From the NCBI RefSeq assembly GCF_000208745.1, contig NC_030852.1, positions 34,456,159 to 34,520,158 on the forward strand: 64,000 bases of DNA. Reading direction: 5' to 3'. Below, piece by piece: positions 15,793 to 28,100 of this stretch (position 1 is the stretch's first letter; every line of letters starts with the position of its first letter). Under the pieces are notes generated by a model that ran no database searches, was not told the DNA's origin, and was given only the letters and a program-made list of their open reading frames with translations. A program made the translations under genes and the position numbers. The stretch comes from Theobroma cacao. Taxonomy: Eukaryota; Streptophyta; Magnoliopsida; Malvales; Malvaceae.

Positions 15793-18045
15793 ATATTGGA
15801 TTGAGAATCATTTTGGGGATAGTACTGGAACCATATTTTGCTTGATTTTTCAGCTGTACAGCTTTTTTTGTTTTTTCCTTTGGTTATGCTTAGGGGGCCA
15901 TTTGATTAATCCAGGAACACCAGTTTCCTGAATACCAATTCAGGATTTGGTCATAAAAAAACACAGCAAATACCGTATTCCATCGCCTTTGATATCAACG
16001 CAAAGCCTTATCTGGAGGGTGAGGGCTCATAGGATGATGAATTGATGATGCAGGGGGTGGTATTTTTCTATTTGGAAGAATTGATACAAATCAACTAAAC
16101 CACTTATCAATACACCAAGAACAGATATTTCTAACCCATGATTTAATTTAAATTAGAAGCTGTGGGCCATTCATCAGTGCCACAAACAAATTTGACTATC
16201 AATGGGAGCGATAGAGCACATTGGTTAGAGATCTTTTTTTGTGGCTGTGATGGGTAAATTATTTTTCCTTTGCTGACTTAAACGCTGGTTGAAGCTTTCG
16301 TTTGATGACTTCTGAAAGTCGGAACGGACATTTGAAAGGTGATGGGAAGTCTCTAGAAGTAGAAATTGTTTGCTCCCTTGTTTGACCAACTCTCCTGGGG
16401 TCAACCTAAGCCCAAGTTGGGAGCATTCCGGGTTTCTTCCATAACTTTTAATAACACTCTAATCATGAGCCCAAGTTGGAAGATTATAGCAGGTGTCCGG
16501 GAAGTCCACAAAACCGTAGGGAACAGGAATATGCTTGCTTCCTCGAAAAAGAAAATGGAAAAAAATTCGAAAACTATTAATAGATATAGTTCCAACAGTT
16601 TCCTGGACCAACTCAAGCCTGTTTATTTCTCAGAAAAATTATTTTGCGGATTATTATGTTTTGGATTCTCTTATTCTGACAAAACACTTGTATTAACAAA
16701 AACTGGTCAAAACCCCCTGAAGAAAAGCACAAATAGGATTCCAGGTTGCAGACCAAGTGGCCGAGTCTCCAAAAAGGATTGGTCTGTCTCATTCGACACT
16801 GTCATCAATACTCTGGAAAATTTTAAATTTATGTGCAATTATGCACTCAGGCTTCCAATATTGCTCATTAATGAATTAACAAAAATTGGTCACCCAAACC
16901 CGAAAACAGAAAGCTCAAATATGGTTGTTAAGGAAGTCAGTCACCCAAGTCTGGATCAAGAACAGGGCCGTAGACCAAGTAGCCAAGTCCTCATTTGACG
17001 CGGTTTTTACATGGGGAGCTGCCAACAAACCCTGGAAAGTATACTCAAGACTCCGGAGAATGATCATGAAATAGAAAGTAATCTTTTTATGTCATCTCCT
17101 GTGCCCTTATATTTACTGATATGGTCATTGAACAGTAACCTTTCCATTATACATAGCACATGATGTCATCTACTAGAGCATTAGTCCACCAATTTCCAAC
17201 TAATCTTTGGTTGTTTAAGCAAACTCATCCTGATGTTCTTGCATCAGCACATCATAAATACCCTTCTGATGGCATGCAAATGACAATGACTGGCTATTAA
17301 ATTGCAAAGAGATGAAGACAAGTGGAATATGAATGATAAATTAAACCACCGGATACCAACTTGTTTGCAATAATTTAGTCGTTGGATGACTCAAATCATG
17401 ATTATGATAATTCATGGTTTGCAACTAAAAAAAAAAGAATACTGGACAAATTTTTTGTAAACCATTCCTCATGCATAGCCGTGAACTAGTAAACAGTGTG
17501 TTTCCAATAATTTTGTATGATTTCAAGAATCCCAAAAATAGAATGAAGAATTGAAACAATTTGCTGCTTCCAGTTCTCTCTCTCCTTTCTTTTCAGGATA
17601 ATTGCATTGCTGGACTTCCTTCTCCTTCCCACCTCATTGCGTACTCTCTCTATCTTTAATCATCCAATGGTTGGACTCTCTAATGGGTCTTTCTTTTTCC
17701 TTCCTTGAAGAGGAAAAGATTCGATTCTATATAAAAACCATTGATTAGTGAAGCAAGCTGTCACCCTTATTGCAAGTTACTTACAGAAATCTCATTGTCG
17801 AGTTCAGTGAGCGTGTGCCAATTTTAGGAACTGGAACAGTAGTTGGTGAGATGTTTATAGCAACAGGGTCAATTTTCTCCAAGTAAAATTGATGTTTGAG
17901 CAAATTATATATATTTTTTTGACATGACATGTTTTCTCCATTTAATAATATAACAAATAACATATAAAGCTTCTTATTCTGCAATTTATATATAGCTCAT
18001 TTAATTTATAAATTACAACGTATCCTACTTAGAACTAAACCGTTT
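15793..18045. other. Spacer with an unexplained 210-codon open frame (16366-16998, +)
   Basis: This region holds one long open frame on the + strand of 633 bases. Its product resembles nothing I know, has no clear domain and is rich in Ser, Lys and Asn. Within it, short phrases recur with changes (for example CCAAGTTGG and GACCAACT), so old repeat DNA or a non-coding transcript seems likelier than a gene. From 17781 to 17890 the minus strand has a short open piece (IDPVAINISPTTVPVPKIG) that may be another gene scrap. Nothing else was seen. Confidence 0.45.
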
Positions 18046-18325
18046 AACATCCATACCTTTGAGCCTTTGTAAAACATGCACTTGTGGCCTCTGCTGCTCC
18101 ATGTGCACCAACTATGGCTTATTCCATCCCATAACCGAATAGCACCATCTTTAGATGCAGTAACATACATGCTACCAGTAGAAGAATATCTCACGTGATA
18201 TATGGCTCCATTAACACCAATCTCTGGGGGACTTGCAGATAGATAACATTGGAATGTATTAACATCGATCGTACAAGTGTGCTGCTGGATGATCATTGCC
18301 TGCTAGAAGGAAATCATTATATGTT
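18046..18325 (-). pseudogene. CSTF50: Fragment of a CSTF50 (cleavage stimulation factor 50 kDa, WD40) gene, frameshifted
   Basis: Read on the minus strand, three successive frames give consecutive pieces of plant CSTF50: DFLLAGNDHPAAHLYD (about 18320-18275), then DVNTFQCYLSASPPEIGVNG and VRYSSTGSMYVTASKDGAIR followed by LWDG (about 18270-18130), then AIVGAHGAAEATSACFTK (about 18120-18065). The frame changes once near 18270 and once near 18125, and sequence beyond both ends no longer matches. This is a dead fragment of about 280 bases covering one and a half WD repeats. The working gene would be elsewhere; its product forms part of the CstF complex in pre-mRNA 3' end cleavage. It has no start, stop or splice signals of its own. 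It lies about 640 bases beyond the 3' end of the ACC synthase coding region. Confidence 0.85.
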
Positions 18326-18961
18326 ATATATTACCAATGTCATATGATTTCATGGGTGAAATATTCTGTAATGAACGGCTATGTACAGACTATTTTTGCA
18401 CTGGCTTTTCAGTTGAGGAATTACATATTGAACTTCGGATTCTGTCCTATAGAAATATGCAGTGACCACAATGTTTTAAGAGCAACAATCATAGTAATTG
18501 CTAGGCAAAAGAAATTTTAAAAATAAACCTTTATTTTACACATTGATAATTAGGTTCACCATTACAAATCAGAACTAGACATTTTTTGTTGCAGTGATCT
18601 AACAAACAAAAGAAAACAACCAACAATAGTATACGTGTGCGCACAAGCATTGCTCACAAGCATATTGAATAAACTTCCCTCACTTGCACTTTTGCATGAG
18701 GAAAGACAAAAAGTTTACAATTGTTGAAGAAAAAGGATAGCGATCACGAAACCAAGGAGTCCCATGTGATAGAGAGTTTCCGCCAAATGGATCGTATATG
18801 CGCACGGGGTCATCTCCATGGGAAACAATGCAGCCGCCGATCCTCTAATTTACAGATCAACGTAAAACACAACTAAGATAAAGTTTCTAGCACGGAAGGA
18901 GGAAAGAAAGATTCAATCCTTTCCTAGTAATATATATAGTGGCGAAAAGCCGTCGTTCAGC
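18326..18961. other. 3' flank of the ACC synthase gene
   Basis: Non-coding. It would include the 3' untranslated region of the ACC synthase, which is read leftwards. No domain, RNA gene or repeat was seen. Confidence 0.5.
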
Positions 18962-21647
18962 TTAAGTCCTTGCTCGGACCAGAGGCGAGGTCGGTAAGGG
19001 AGAGTGAGGAGACATGATGCCTGGTGACGTGATGAAATCATCCTTTCTTCGAGACAAGCTGAGTTTAAGGCTGCTTCGCCTGCATAGTTTGCTACGAGGA
19101 ACCATGGCCTCATTGTTCTTAAGCATAAAAGTTCTGATTCTCATCAAAGCAACTTCCACGGTGTTGTCATCCATGTTAGCAAAACAAACCCTGAACCAAC
19201 CTGGCTCCTGGCAATGGAAAGAAGAACCGGGGGAAACATTGAGCTTAACTTCTTTGATTATTACCTGCCACAAATCCATTTCGGCTTTAAATGTCTTCTC
19301 TTTCAGGAGTTTACGCAGATCCATCCATATAAACAGGCCAGCATTGCTCTGCAAAGAACCAATGCCAACTTGGGAAAGGCTCCAAGTGAAATACTTGTGC
19401 CTTTTGAATAACCGCTCTTTGCTTTCCACAATGAAACTCTCAACAAAATCATCATCTGATAGCATTGATGCAATCAAATGCTGAGTTTGTGAGGACACCA
19501 GTCCAAAGCTGGACATTTTGCGGGCACAGCTCACCACAGCATCATTGTATGAGTACACAATGCCAACCCTGAAGCCAGGCAAACCCATGTCCTTCGAAAG
19601 ACTGTAAACAATGTGGATGAGATCACGATTGCATTCGATGTCTTCCTCTATAATCTCAGAAATGCTAACGAACTCAGGCTCCATGAAAACTGTGGCAGAA
19701 TAAATCTCATCGCCGATCAGGTGAATGTTCTTTTCATTTATGAAGCTTACAATACTCTTCAACGTCTCTCTATCCAAGATAGTACCCAATGGGTTTGATG
19801 GGTTGGTTATGAGCAAACCCTTGACTCTGAGGTTAGCTGCTTGCGCTTGTTCATATGCAGCTTCCAATGCAGTTCTAGTGATCTTGAAATTATTGGAACT
19901 CTCACAATCGACTGGAACAAGCTCGACACGCGTTCTCCACCTCAAGTCGCGATCAAATCTGCAGAAGGAAAGCCAAAGTATTTGAGTAAACCAGGAATTA
20001 CACCGTGAAATATCAAAGTAATTACAAAAAAATTAGTAATTCACTTTATTTCCACCTTCTGTAATTAGTCAACTCCTCATAAAAGCCTTAATCCCTTCGC
20101 TTACCTGTTACCCTTTATTAGTAACACCTTAAGTGTCTATTTCATGCATCCAGCTGTTATGCCTCGGAGTTAGGCCTAGGATAAATAACAAGTAGACTAA
20201 TTCAAATGAAAATGACTACTCAACTTTCTAAAGATTATAACTGTCCCACTGAGGGGAGGTGAGCCTTATCTTTATTAAAGAAAATTTTTCAGTTTTTATT
20301 TTTGCTAAAAATCAGCAAGAAGTGTTTAATTATTGTCCTCCATCCTCCATACAAAGTTCTGAAGTTTTCCTATGCTTATTTAAGAGTATCTGTCTGTACT
20401 TGATAATAATATATGTCCTTCGCATGATTACCATCAATAATACACCGATGGGGCAAGAGCTAAGAAGTGTGCGACATCAAAACAAAGAGACAATGTTTCT
20501 TTCATGACTCCCATCAGTTAAAGGTTCATCGAAGAGAACTGGGATATCAACAATTTTTCCATTCAGAAAAAAACGAAGGGGGGGGGGGGGGGGGGGAAGA
20601 GGAAAATACCGAGTTACCCAGACTCCATCCCCTTTGAACCAATCTCAGGCGGCGACGTTGTCACATTTGACATTACTGCTAAGTTGACTAAACTAGATTA
20701 ATTAAACTAATCTTATTCATAAATTAATTGTCAATTAGCAGTTCCTCCCCCTTTCTCCTTCCTTTCCATGTGTGGGTGGGTATGCGGACAAAGGTCAAGG
20801 TTGGTCATTATAAGATTGAAGGAAAAACTCAACTCAAGTTGAGCAATTCAAATTTGAGCACTTGTACTCATCTAATTTCCATTTTCTAGTCATGTAGTAA
20901 TTCTTTTTTAAACAAAAAAACCCAAAAAAGATATTTAAGAATGAGAAGAAAATGTTTAGATGATGCATTACCCTGGATAATAAGGAGTAGGAACCAGGAA
21001 TGCTTCACCAGGATCTGCCAAACAGAAGGTAACCATCTCATGAGCTCCGGTTGCTCCACCGCTCATAACAATGCGGTCTGGATCAAATTTTACTCTGTCT
21101 CCCCTCACTTTCCCCATGAATTTTGCAACAGCCTGTGGTAAATCACACAAGTTTGATTAAGTATTACTTCAATTTAACGAGATTAATCAATAAAACGTGC
21201 CTTGAAGTAGATTCAAGAATAATTCTGTTATGGTTTGCCGTACTTTTCTAAACTCAGGCATCCCATGATAATCCTGGAAAAGTGCAGTCTCCTTGAATTT
21301 TCTTACACCTTCTGGACTGCAGAGGGAGGCTTCTGGGTGTTTCATGAGCCACTTTTGGAAGAAGTCAAAACAAAGCTGGAGATGCAAAGAGCAGGAAACT
21401 ATCAGTTTCTGCTGTTCTTTTTTTCTGTTATAAACTTTACCAGAGTCCAGAGCACAGAAAACAATGATACTTTACAAAATTCCTGGAAGTTACTAGGTAC
21501 CTGATTCTCAGCAAGACCCATCTGAATGACTCCATTAGGTCTCTCTGTAGGATGAAAAGGATTTGTCTCGTATGCCTTCCAGCCATCAAAGTAAGGGGAG
21601 TTTTCACCATGACCATTGCCAGTTGCTATCTTAGACATGGCAACCAT
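18962..21647 (-). CDS. ACS: 1-aminocyclopropane-1-carboxylate synthase, type 1 (ACS2/ACS6 class)
   Basis: Converts S-adenosylmethionine to ACC, the committed step of ethylene synthesis; a cytosolic pyridoxal-phosphate enzyme. Four exons: 21647-21501, 21375-21244, 21132-20972 and 19958-18962; 478 residues. Seen are [15 protein letters not shown] (about 13-27), GLAENQ (44-49), [12 protein letters not shown] (about 82-93), [16 protein letters not shown] (about 199-206) and [14 protein letters not shown] with the PLP-binding lysine near residue 269. The C-terminal tail has [12 protein letters not shown], a calcium-dependent-kinase type site, and [15 protein letters not shown], whose Ser-Pro sites are the MAP-kinase targets that stabilise ACS2 and ACS6 in Arabidopsis. 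That tail defines a type 1 enzyme, so activity is probably raised by stress and MAP-kinase signalling. The start is set by family length; a second ATG three codons later is also possible. Intron 3 (19959-20971) contains a 19-base G run. Confidence 0.95.
20578..20596. repeat. Uninterrupted run of 19 G in ACC synthase intron 3
   Basis: Nineteen G on the + strand, hence C in the transcript. It could form quadruplex DNA on the template strand and is likely to vary in length or be misread in sequencing. Confidence 0.9.
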
Positions 21648-21841
21648 TTTTTCCGGCTTGAAAAGAATTAGTCTTTCTAGTACAAAGAATAAAAAAGCTT
21701 TTGAGAACTAGCAAACGAGAAGCTGCAGAGAAAGAATAGATTCGTTTGGTGTGAGAGCGTTGGAAGGAATTGCTTGCTGGAGCTTTTGTGGGTTTAAGCA
21801 ATTGCGAGTTGTTTGCCTGCTCGGTACTGATACGTGCCTAT

Positions 21842-21852
21842 TTTTTTTATAG
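21842..21852 (-). promoter_or_regulatory. Probable TATA box of the ACC synthase gene
   Basis: On the minus strand, CTATAAAAAAA stands roughly 195-205 bases before the start codon. A CACGTA element (ABRE/G-box-like core) lies just downstream at about 21831-21836. Both calls rest on sequence only. Confidence 0.4.
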
Positions 21853-21859
21853 TGTTGAT

Positions 21860-24800
21860 GACACCTGTTGACGATGGCTAGGGCCAGGGTCGTATGAGAA
21901 AGTGTCATGAAGGAGGAAGAGGCCACCTTTGACAAGATTCTGGAATTTGGTAATCATTTTTAAAACATTAAAATTGCCATTAGAGTTAGAAAATAAAATA
22001 AAATAATTTGAACTTGGATACCTGCTTTTTAGGACAAATGAGTTATCCATTTGACTTCACAACACGATAGGCGACAGATGTTGTAAGTATTGTCTGTTTA
22101 ATTAAAGTAATCCTCAACTAATTTACTTATTTTAGTTTCTTACAATTAAATGTACATTCTTTAATATCATAACATATTAATTTTTTTTATCTTCTTGAAC
22201 CTCTTAAGTTTTTTGAACGTAATTTTACTCCTTTTAAGTTGATTATAGTCTTTCAATTCCAACAATCTCAAATTCAATAAATCGATTGAATCGGTTGAAT
22301 ATTAATAAGTTGTATTTAATTTAATTTCAAAAAGTGATTTAGTCGGTTCAATTACTATTTATGAAAAGTTGATTTATTCAATTTTTTTTTATTGAACCAA
22401 CTAATTACTCTATCTTAAATATTACACTTAATTACTGATTCAATGATAAATGTATAATTCTTGAACATCATTATTACTCTTTTAAAATAATTATTTATTC
22501 CTTTTAATTTTCAACTTCTGCACAACCTTACGTGCCTCTTTTGACTTATATAACTTGTAGTTTTTTCTTCTTTGTCTTTACTTTTCTTTTCTTTTCCGTC
22601 CATTCGACACGCTATTTTCACCTAATGAAGAATTTAGCTACGCACCTAATCTTTGTTCTTTTGTTTTCTGGGCAAAGAGATCTTCTCCGACATTTATACG
22701 ATTATAAAAACATTTTTCATGACAATTATTTATGTTACGCAATAATTACTCTGCCTTTCAAAAAAAAAATTTGTTTCCCGAATTAATTCCGCAATAAAGG
22801 TCCGAAAGATTTGACTCACACGGAACCGTGTTGTAGATGTAGGTTCACTCGTTAACTCACTGCAAGTCACAAAGTGAACTACAGAACCGTCCCATGTGAT
22901 TATCATACTAGTACTTTGTATAGTAAGGTCAAGGGTAATCATCTTTGTCAATGAAGAGATTCAGCTTTCGGCTTGCCTCGCCCATGTGGGCATTTTACTG
23001 AGCTCCATTCTCATATGTTAAACATGGAGCACGAGCCATCTCAGGTGATCAGAGGCAGGGCTGGTGCAGACAACTATTGCAAGTCATTGGTGCTGTTCTC
23101 CCAACCCTTTGGACCCTCTTGCTTAGTGTCTGCTTAAACAATGATTAAGGTGAAGTCATCTGATTAGTTCAATGACTTTGAAAAGTGGAATCAAGATTAG
23201 TGGAGTGGACACTTCTAGAGGATTGGTTGTAACCCAGGATTAGAGTATTTGCAGAAAGCATAGCGACATCAGGAGGCATTCCATTGCTTTACTAAGTATT
23301 TAAAATGGAAAATCCGTAATCACCGACAATAAATTAATTGTAAAAAATTGAAGACCGACTTCAGATTGGGAGGACTTGAAACAGCGAAGAGAAACCTTTT
23401 AATATGTGTCAAATTTTGCTGTGTGCCTGGATCAATTCAGTAGAAGGTCCCAATCTGGCTTATCTGCTATGGCCCTTTCTATAGAATAATTCAACTCTCT
23501 ATGGCCCCATTTTATAAATGCTATATTAATAGTGTTTACTCAAAAGAGTGCCGAGAAAGGGCAACGAGCGATGGTGGCATAATTGGCCGGGTCTGATTCT
23601 GACATAAGCATTCAATTCTTTATTGTGCCTATCCCCATTTTTTTATTTCTTGTTGTCCCTTTGAGCACAGTTGGATTACACAAAGCTAAGCTAATCCTTT
23701 TAATATCTCCGTTGATGCCTTCATCTTTCAAGGGAAGATTTGATCAAGATTTTCTGTATTACCAGCTAATTAATTACTTTGTCAGCTGGGTTAATTAGCT
23801 TACTTCCTCTATCTACCTTTGACTGCAACGTTACCTTCTTCATGCATTTAATACTCCCTTCCTTGTTAACGAATTCCTCTTTAACTTTTTTAAAAAAATT
23901 TACTTTGTTCTCCAAACTGCCGCTATTGAATACCCAGTAGTATTCAACATGATAAAGTACAGAACAATTAATCGTGTGACATCGGAAGAAAGTTACACAA
24001 AATATTGAGTTTGGAGACATTTAGCCTTTTCTCCAGGGAACATATGACAAGTTTTGGAACTAGAAGAAGACAAAAAAATCCTTGGTGGCTTCTACAAGTT
24101 GCTACTTGGTTACAAGCTTTGTCAGTCTCAGGGGAGGCCGGCGAGTGGGGGGTCATTCCTCCTGAGATTCTCAGGGTAAGAGATTGATCAGAGATGTGCA
24201 GTTTGAAGCCTTCATAGGCGACCAAATCGACCCACTTGTCTACCTTTCTCTTTCAGTTTGAGTTGAAAGCTTGTAATTAATCTTTTCAGGAAGTCAACAG
24301 ATTGGATTCCTGCTTCCTGTAGCGTTGAAAATTCTTAATCTGGTACGATAACACTTTGGCTATTTGAAAAACCAGTTACAAAGAGTCTGAATTCCGCCTC
24401 TGAAATGGTCGAAGCAAAACTTGAGGGACTTTTTCTGGGTTATTCTTAGTGGATGACACTCCATAAACATGAACATACGGCGACAATCATATCGGGAAAA
24501 TCATCAGAAAAATGGGATTAATTGGCAATGGTCAGAGAGTTTTAAAATCGGCTTCTACTTTGACCTGAGGGTGAGGGGAACATTCTCATTCCTTGTCCAA
24601 CAAAACAACAAAAAAGTTTCCAAAAATACAATTCATATTTCCTTCGTAGTTTTCGTGTTGGGCGCATGCAGCAAACAATATTTGAAAAGAGAAAACACAC
24701 CAAACGTCAATCAATAGTCATGTGAAATTCATGGTAGTCACGCATATGATGGTTTAATGTGGAACTTGAGAACAATTCAAATTCAATCAGGAAACCGGTG

Positions 24801-25190
24801 AATTCACCAAAGTTGAACACGTGAACGCAGCCATAGTCACTTTAATGCAGCAGAAACTAGGAATTCAACATTGAAGTTGGGAAACTGTTTAGAACATAGA
24901 TATAAACGCTTAATTTGACTTTGGTCTGTATTCTACTGCATGTTTTGAGCCTTTGACAAACGTCATAGACTAATGACCAATCGGGAAACTGTAGCCTCGT
25001 CAAAACTTACCATCGTTGTTGTTCAAGTCGTTTTGGTAAAATGTTGAAAACACAACTCTAACATTGTGGTCCAACCAAACACATCAAGCTTTCATACTTA
25101 GCAATGCCATAATTTATGGCAGTTTTACAACTAATGCTCACGGTATGCCATACAATTTCCATACTCGAGACTGATATCCGAGACCTATAT
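21860..25190. other. Spacer between the ACC synthase promoter and the 3' end of IspF
   Basis: About 3.3 kb without a gene I can support. It should hold the ACC synthase promoter on its left side and the IspF 3' untranslated region on its right. The part at 22080-22530 is strongly AT-rich. Open frames at 23583, 23766 and 24469 have no recognisable product. No RNA gene or clear mobile element was seen. Confidence 0.5.
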
Positions 25191-28100
25191 TTACTTCCTC
25201 ATCAGTAGGACCACAGTATGGGCTGCAATACTTCGATTTTCACCAAGACTGTCGACCTTCTCATGAGTCTTTGCTTTAAGATTGACAACAGATGGGTCGG
25301 CTCCCAGCAGCTCAGACAAGTTGGCTTTGATAGCCTCCTTGTGTGGACTTAATTTTGGTCTTTGAAGAATTAAGGTGGCATCTAAGTTTCCAATCTCATA
25401 GCCTACTTCATGCATGAGTCTCACCTGAAAAAAACCATGCTGCAGGGTATGAGTATGATTAATTTAAATTGTATGAACAGCTAAAATTGGAGACATAATC
25501 CTATATTCCTAGAATGGAAGATATAAACAATGAAAGCCTAGCATGACTAACACGAGCAGGGTAGATAATGCATGAGGATAAAAAGGATTCCAACACAAAC
25601 AATTTATACTCATTTCATTTTTTACATAATACTCTATTATTTCTGTTTGATCATGCTTAGCATATTGGTCTGCACAAACTTAGTCAGGAAGTTCTTCAAC
25701 TGATATAAATATTTAGTTATTTATCACTAATTTCTATGATTTGAATTCAGTATAAAGTAGAAAGTAAAAATATCAGTTTCCTTAATCAAATCAGTTTGTG
25801 GGTCATCCACATCCACATCCACATTTCAAAGTGATCATGTTGTCATTTGCTCCTATCACATCATATGTGAATGTGATTATTAAGCCTTATAGAAGGGTCT
25901 AAGTCAATTACTAGTAGCAACTTACATGTATTAGCTACTTTATTTAACACACCATGGAAATAAGCTATGAAAAGAATAAATGGTAATAGAACATGGTTTA
26001 AGTCTGAGAAGTTGTTAAGCTGGTGGTGCTTAGACCCAGAACATTACAATTGGTATTAGAACATGTGTTTGTTTGGTGTGGACTTTCACATTGTGCTGGT
26101 GAGATGTTTGATCCTGTAGAGTGGGCTTTGATTGTGATTGTGATTGTGATGTGTGGCCTTGATGAGGACATCAAGGATTTGAGTGAGTGAGATAGTGATA
26201 CCCAATCCCACATTAGATGCAAATGTGATTGTTAAAACCTATATAAGGGTCTAAGTCAATCACTAAGAGTAACTTCAGCTTAAACTTTTAAGAACTACGA
26301 GGTTTAGGCTCAAAAAGTTGTTGGGCCAGTGGTGCTTGGACTCAGATCATTACAGTTCCCCAGCTTTGTAGTTTGCGGTTAATCATTCTTCCTTATGCCA
26401 GTTCTAGGTCAACTCAAGATAGATCTATCCTACCAATTTAAGGTTGGCAACCTCACATTAAGTTAAAACTTTTAGAATGCCAAACAATCAATCCTTGTGA
26501 AGAAAGTAGCATTAAAAGAGGTGGAAGGGCAGAGGCATTAGGAGAACACATTATTGATTTAGAGGCTATTTAGGAGTGAGAGCCATATGGGTCCAGTGCC
26601 ATTTTGGGGGGGAATCCCACCACACTAGCCTGTGCTCCCAACAGGGCTTTAGTCTCTTCTCTGACTGAATTCACTATACATGCAAATGCAGGTTCAGCAA
26701 GGATCCTCCACTATACTATATAAAGGGACAACTACATGAGAACTTCTAGATGAAGCATATGGCATAAGATGTAATATAGCTTTTTACTTTACAGCCTAGA
26801 CTGGCATCAGCATATAGCATCAGTTTGGAAGATGGATAAATACAAATTTAAGGTTATACAGGGTTTTCATGCACATACATGAATATGCAATAGTTCAGTC
26901 AATAATAAAAAGTCGATTCTATTTCCAATCACAAACAAATTAGGCTGTTCTGAAGAAAGGTTCATTGAATTGTGGTTGGTGAAGTCACTGTCCAAAAAGC
27001 ATCAGAGATTTTACAGAATTCAAAAGTGAAGCAATATCATACCCGATACATTGCTCTTAAAAGCATCAACTTTTATTAACTTATTTTACCTAAAACTTTT
27101 AAGTCAAACATCATGTTTACAAGGTGCATCTGCACAAAGTATTACTTTGCAGGCTAGGCAGAATACAAGGTTATACAGAATTTTCTTCAGTTATATACAT
27201 GCACATGCCCTTATCAGTAAGTACAGTCGACAATAAAGAACTTAATACAATTTCCATCCATACACAAGTTAAGCTGTTCTGAAGAAAGATTCATTGCACT
27301 GTTAGATTCATTGTATCACATAAAGTACAAGGTTCATTGCATTGTGGTTGGAAAGTCACTATCAGTGTCAGACAATCAGAGTTTTGCTCTGATGCAGCAG
27401 TATCATACTCACTTCTCCACTCCTCAATACAGGCAGCCCTCTATTGATTTGTTCTGCTAATGCATCTAATAGAAATTACCAAATGCTATGAACTAGCAGA
27501 CTCAGTTTTTGTTTCTAAGCAGATAGAAATTAACCAGCCATGCCCCTCAAGAGATCAATAAGTAGTGCTATATCATATATGGGTTGACTACAAAAACTGA
27601 CTGTGTAGTCTGTCCAATCCACTCAAGGAGTTCCTTTTTATTTTATTTTTCTTATCAACAAGGCTAAAAAGGATATTTCATAAGATTCTTATACTTAAAT
27701 GTTGTGTCAAAGTACATTATTGGAGCGTATGACTTTCAGAATGATTAATATTTTCCTTCCTTAACTATGCACCCAAAATAAATAATTGCATAATTCAGCT
27801 CTGTGTTGCCTTTTCGTTTACTTTCTCTTCAACAAGAGTTCATAGAGTACTAGTGTTCTAATATAGGACCCTTCTCCCAACCTAACACAATCCGTCCAAG
27901 TTGAGGCCAGATTTTAAGTAGAAGTTTCATAGTATGGCAAATAAAGCTTTTTTTTCTTTTGTGTGTGTCTGTGTGTTATGAACTCTGTTTTTAAGGTATC
28001 CAACAGTGAACCAGTCAAAGCATACACTGAAAATAAAATACCCAAAAAAAAAATAAAATGAATTTCTCAAAATTACCCAAAATTACTCACAGCTTCTTTG

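Noticed and set aside
23583..24717. Several open frames upstream of the ACC synthase gene
   Set aside because: Short, not related to any family I know, and without splice partners.
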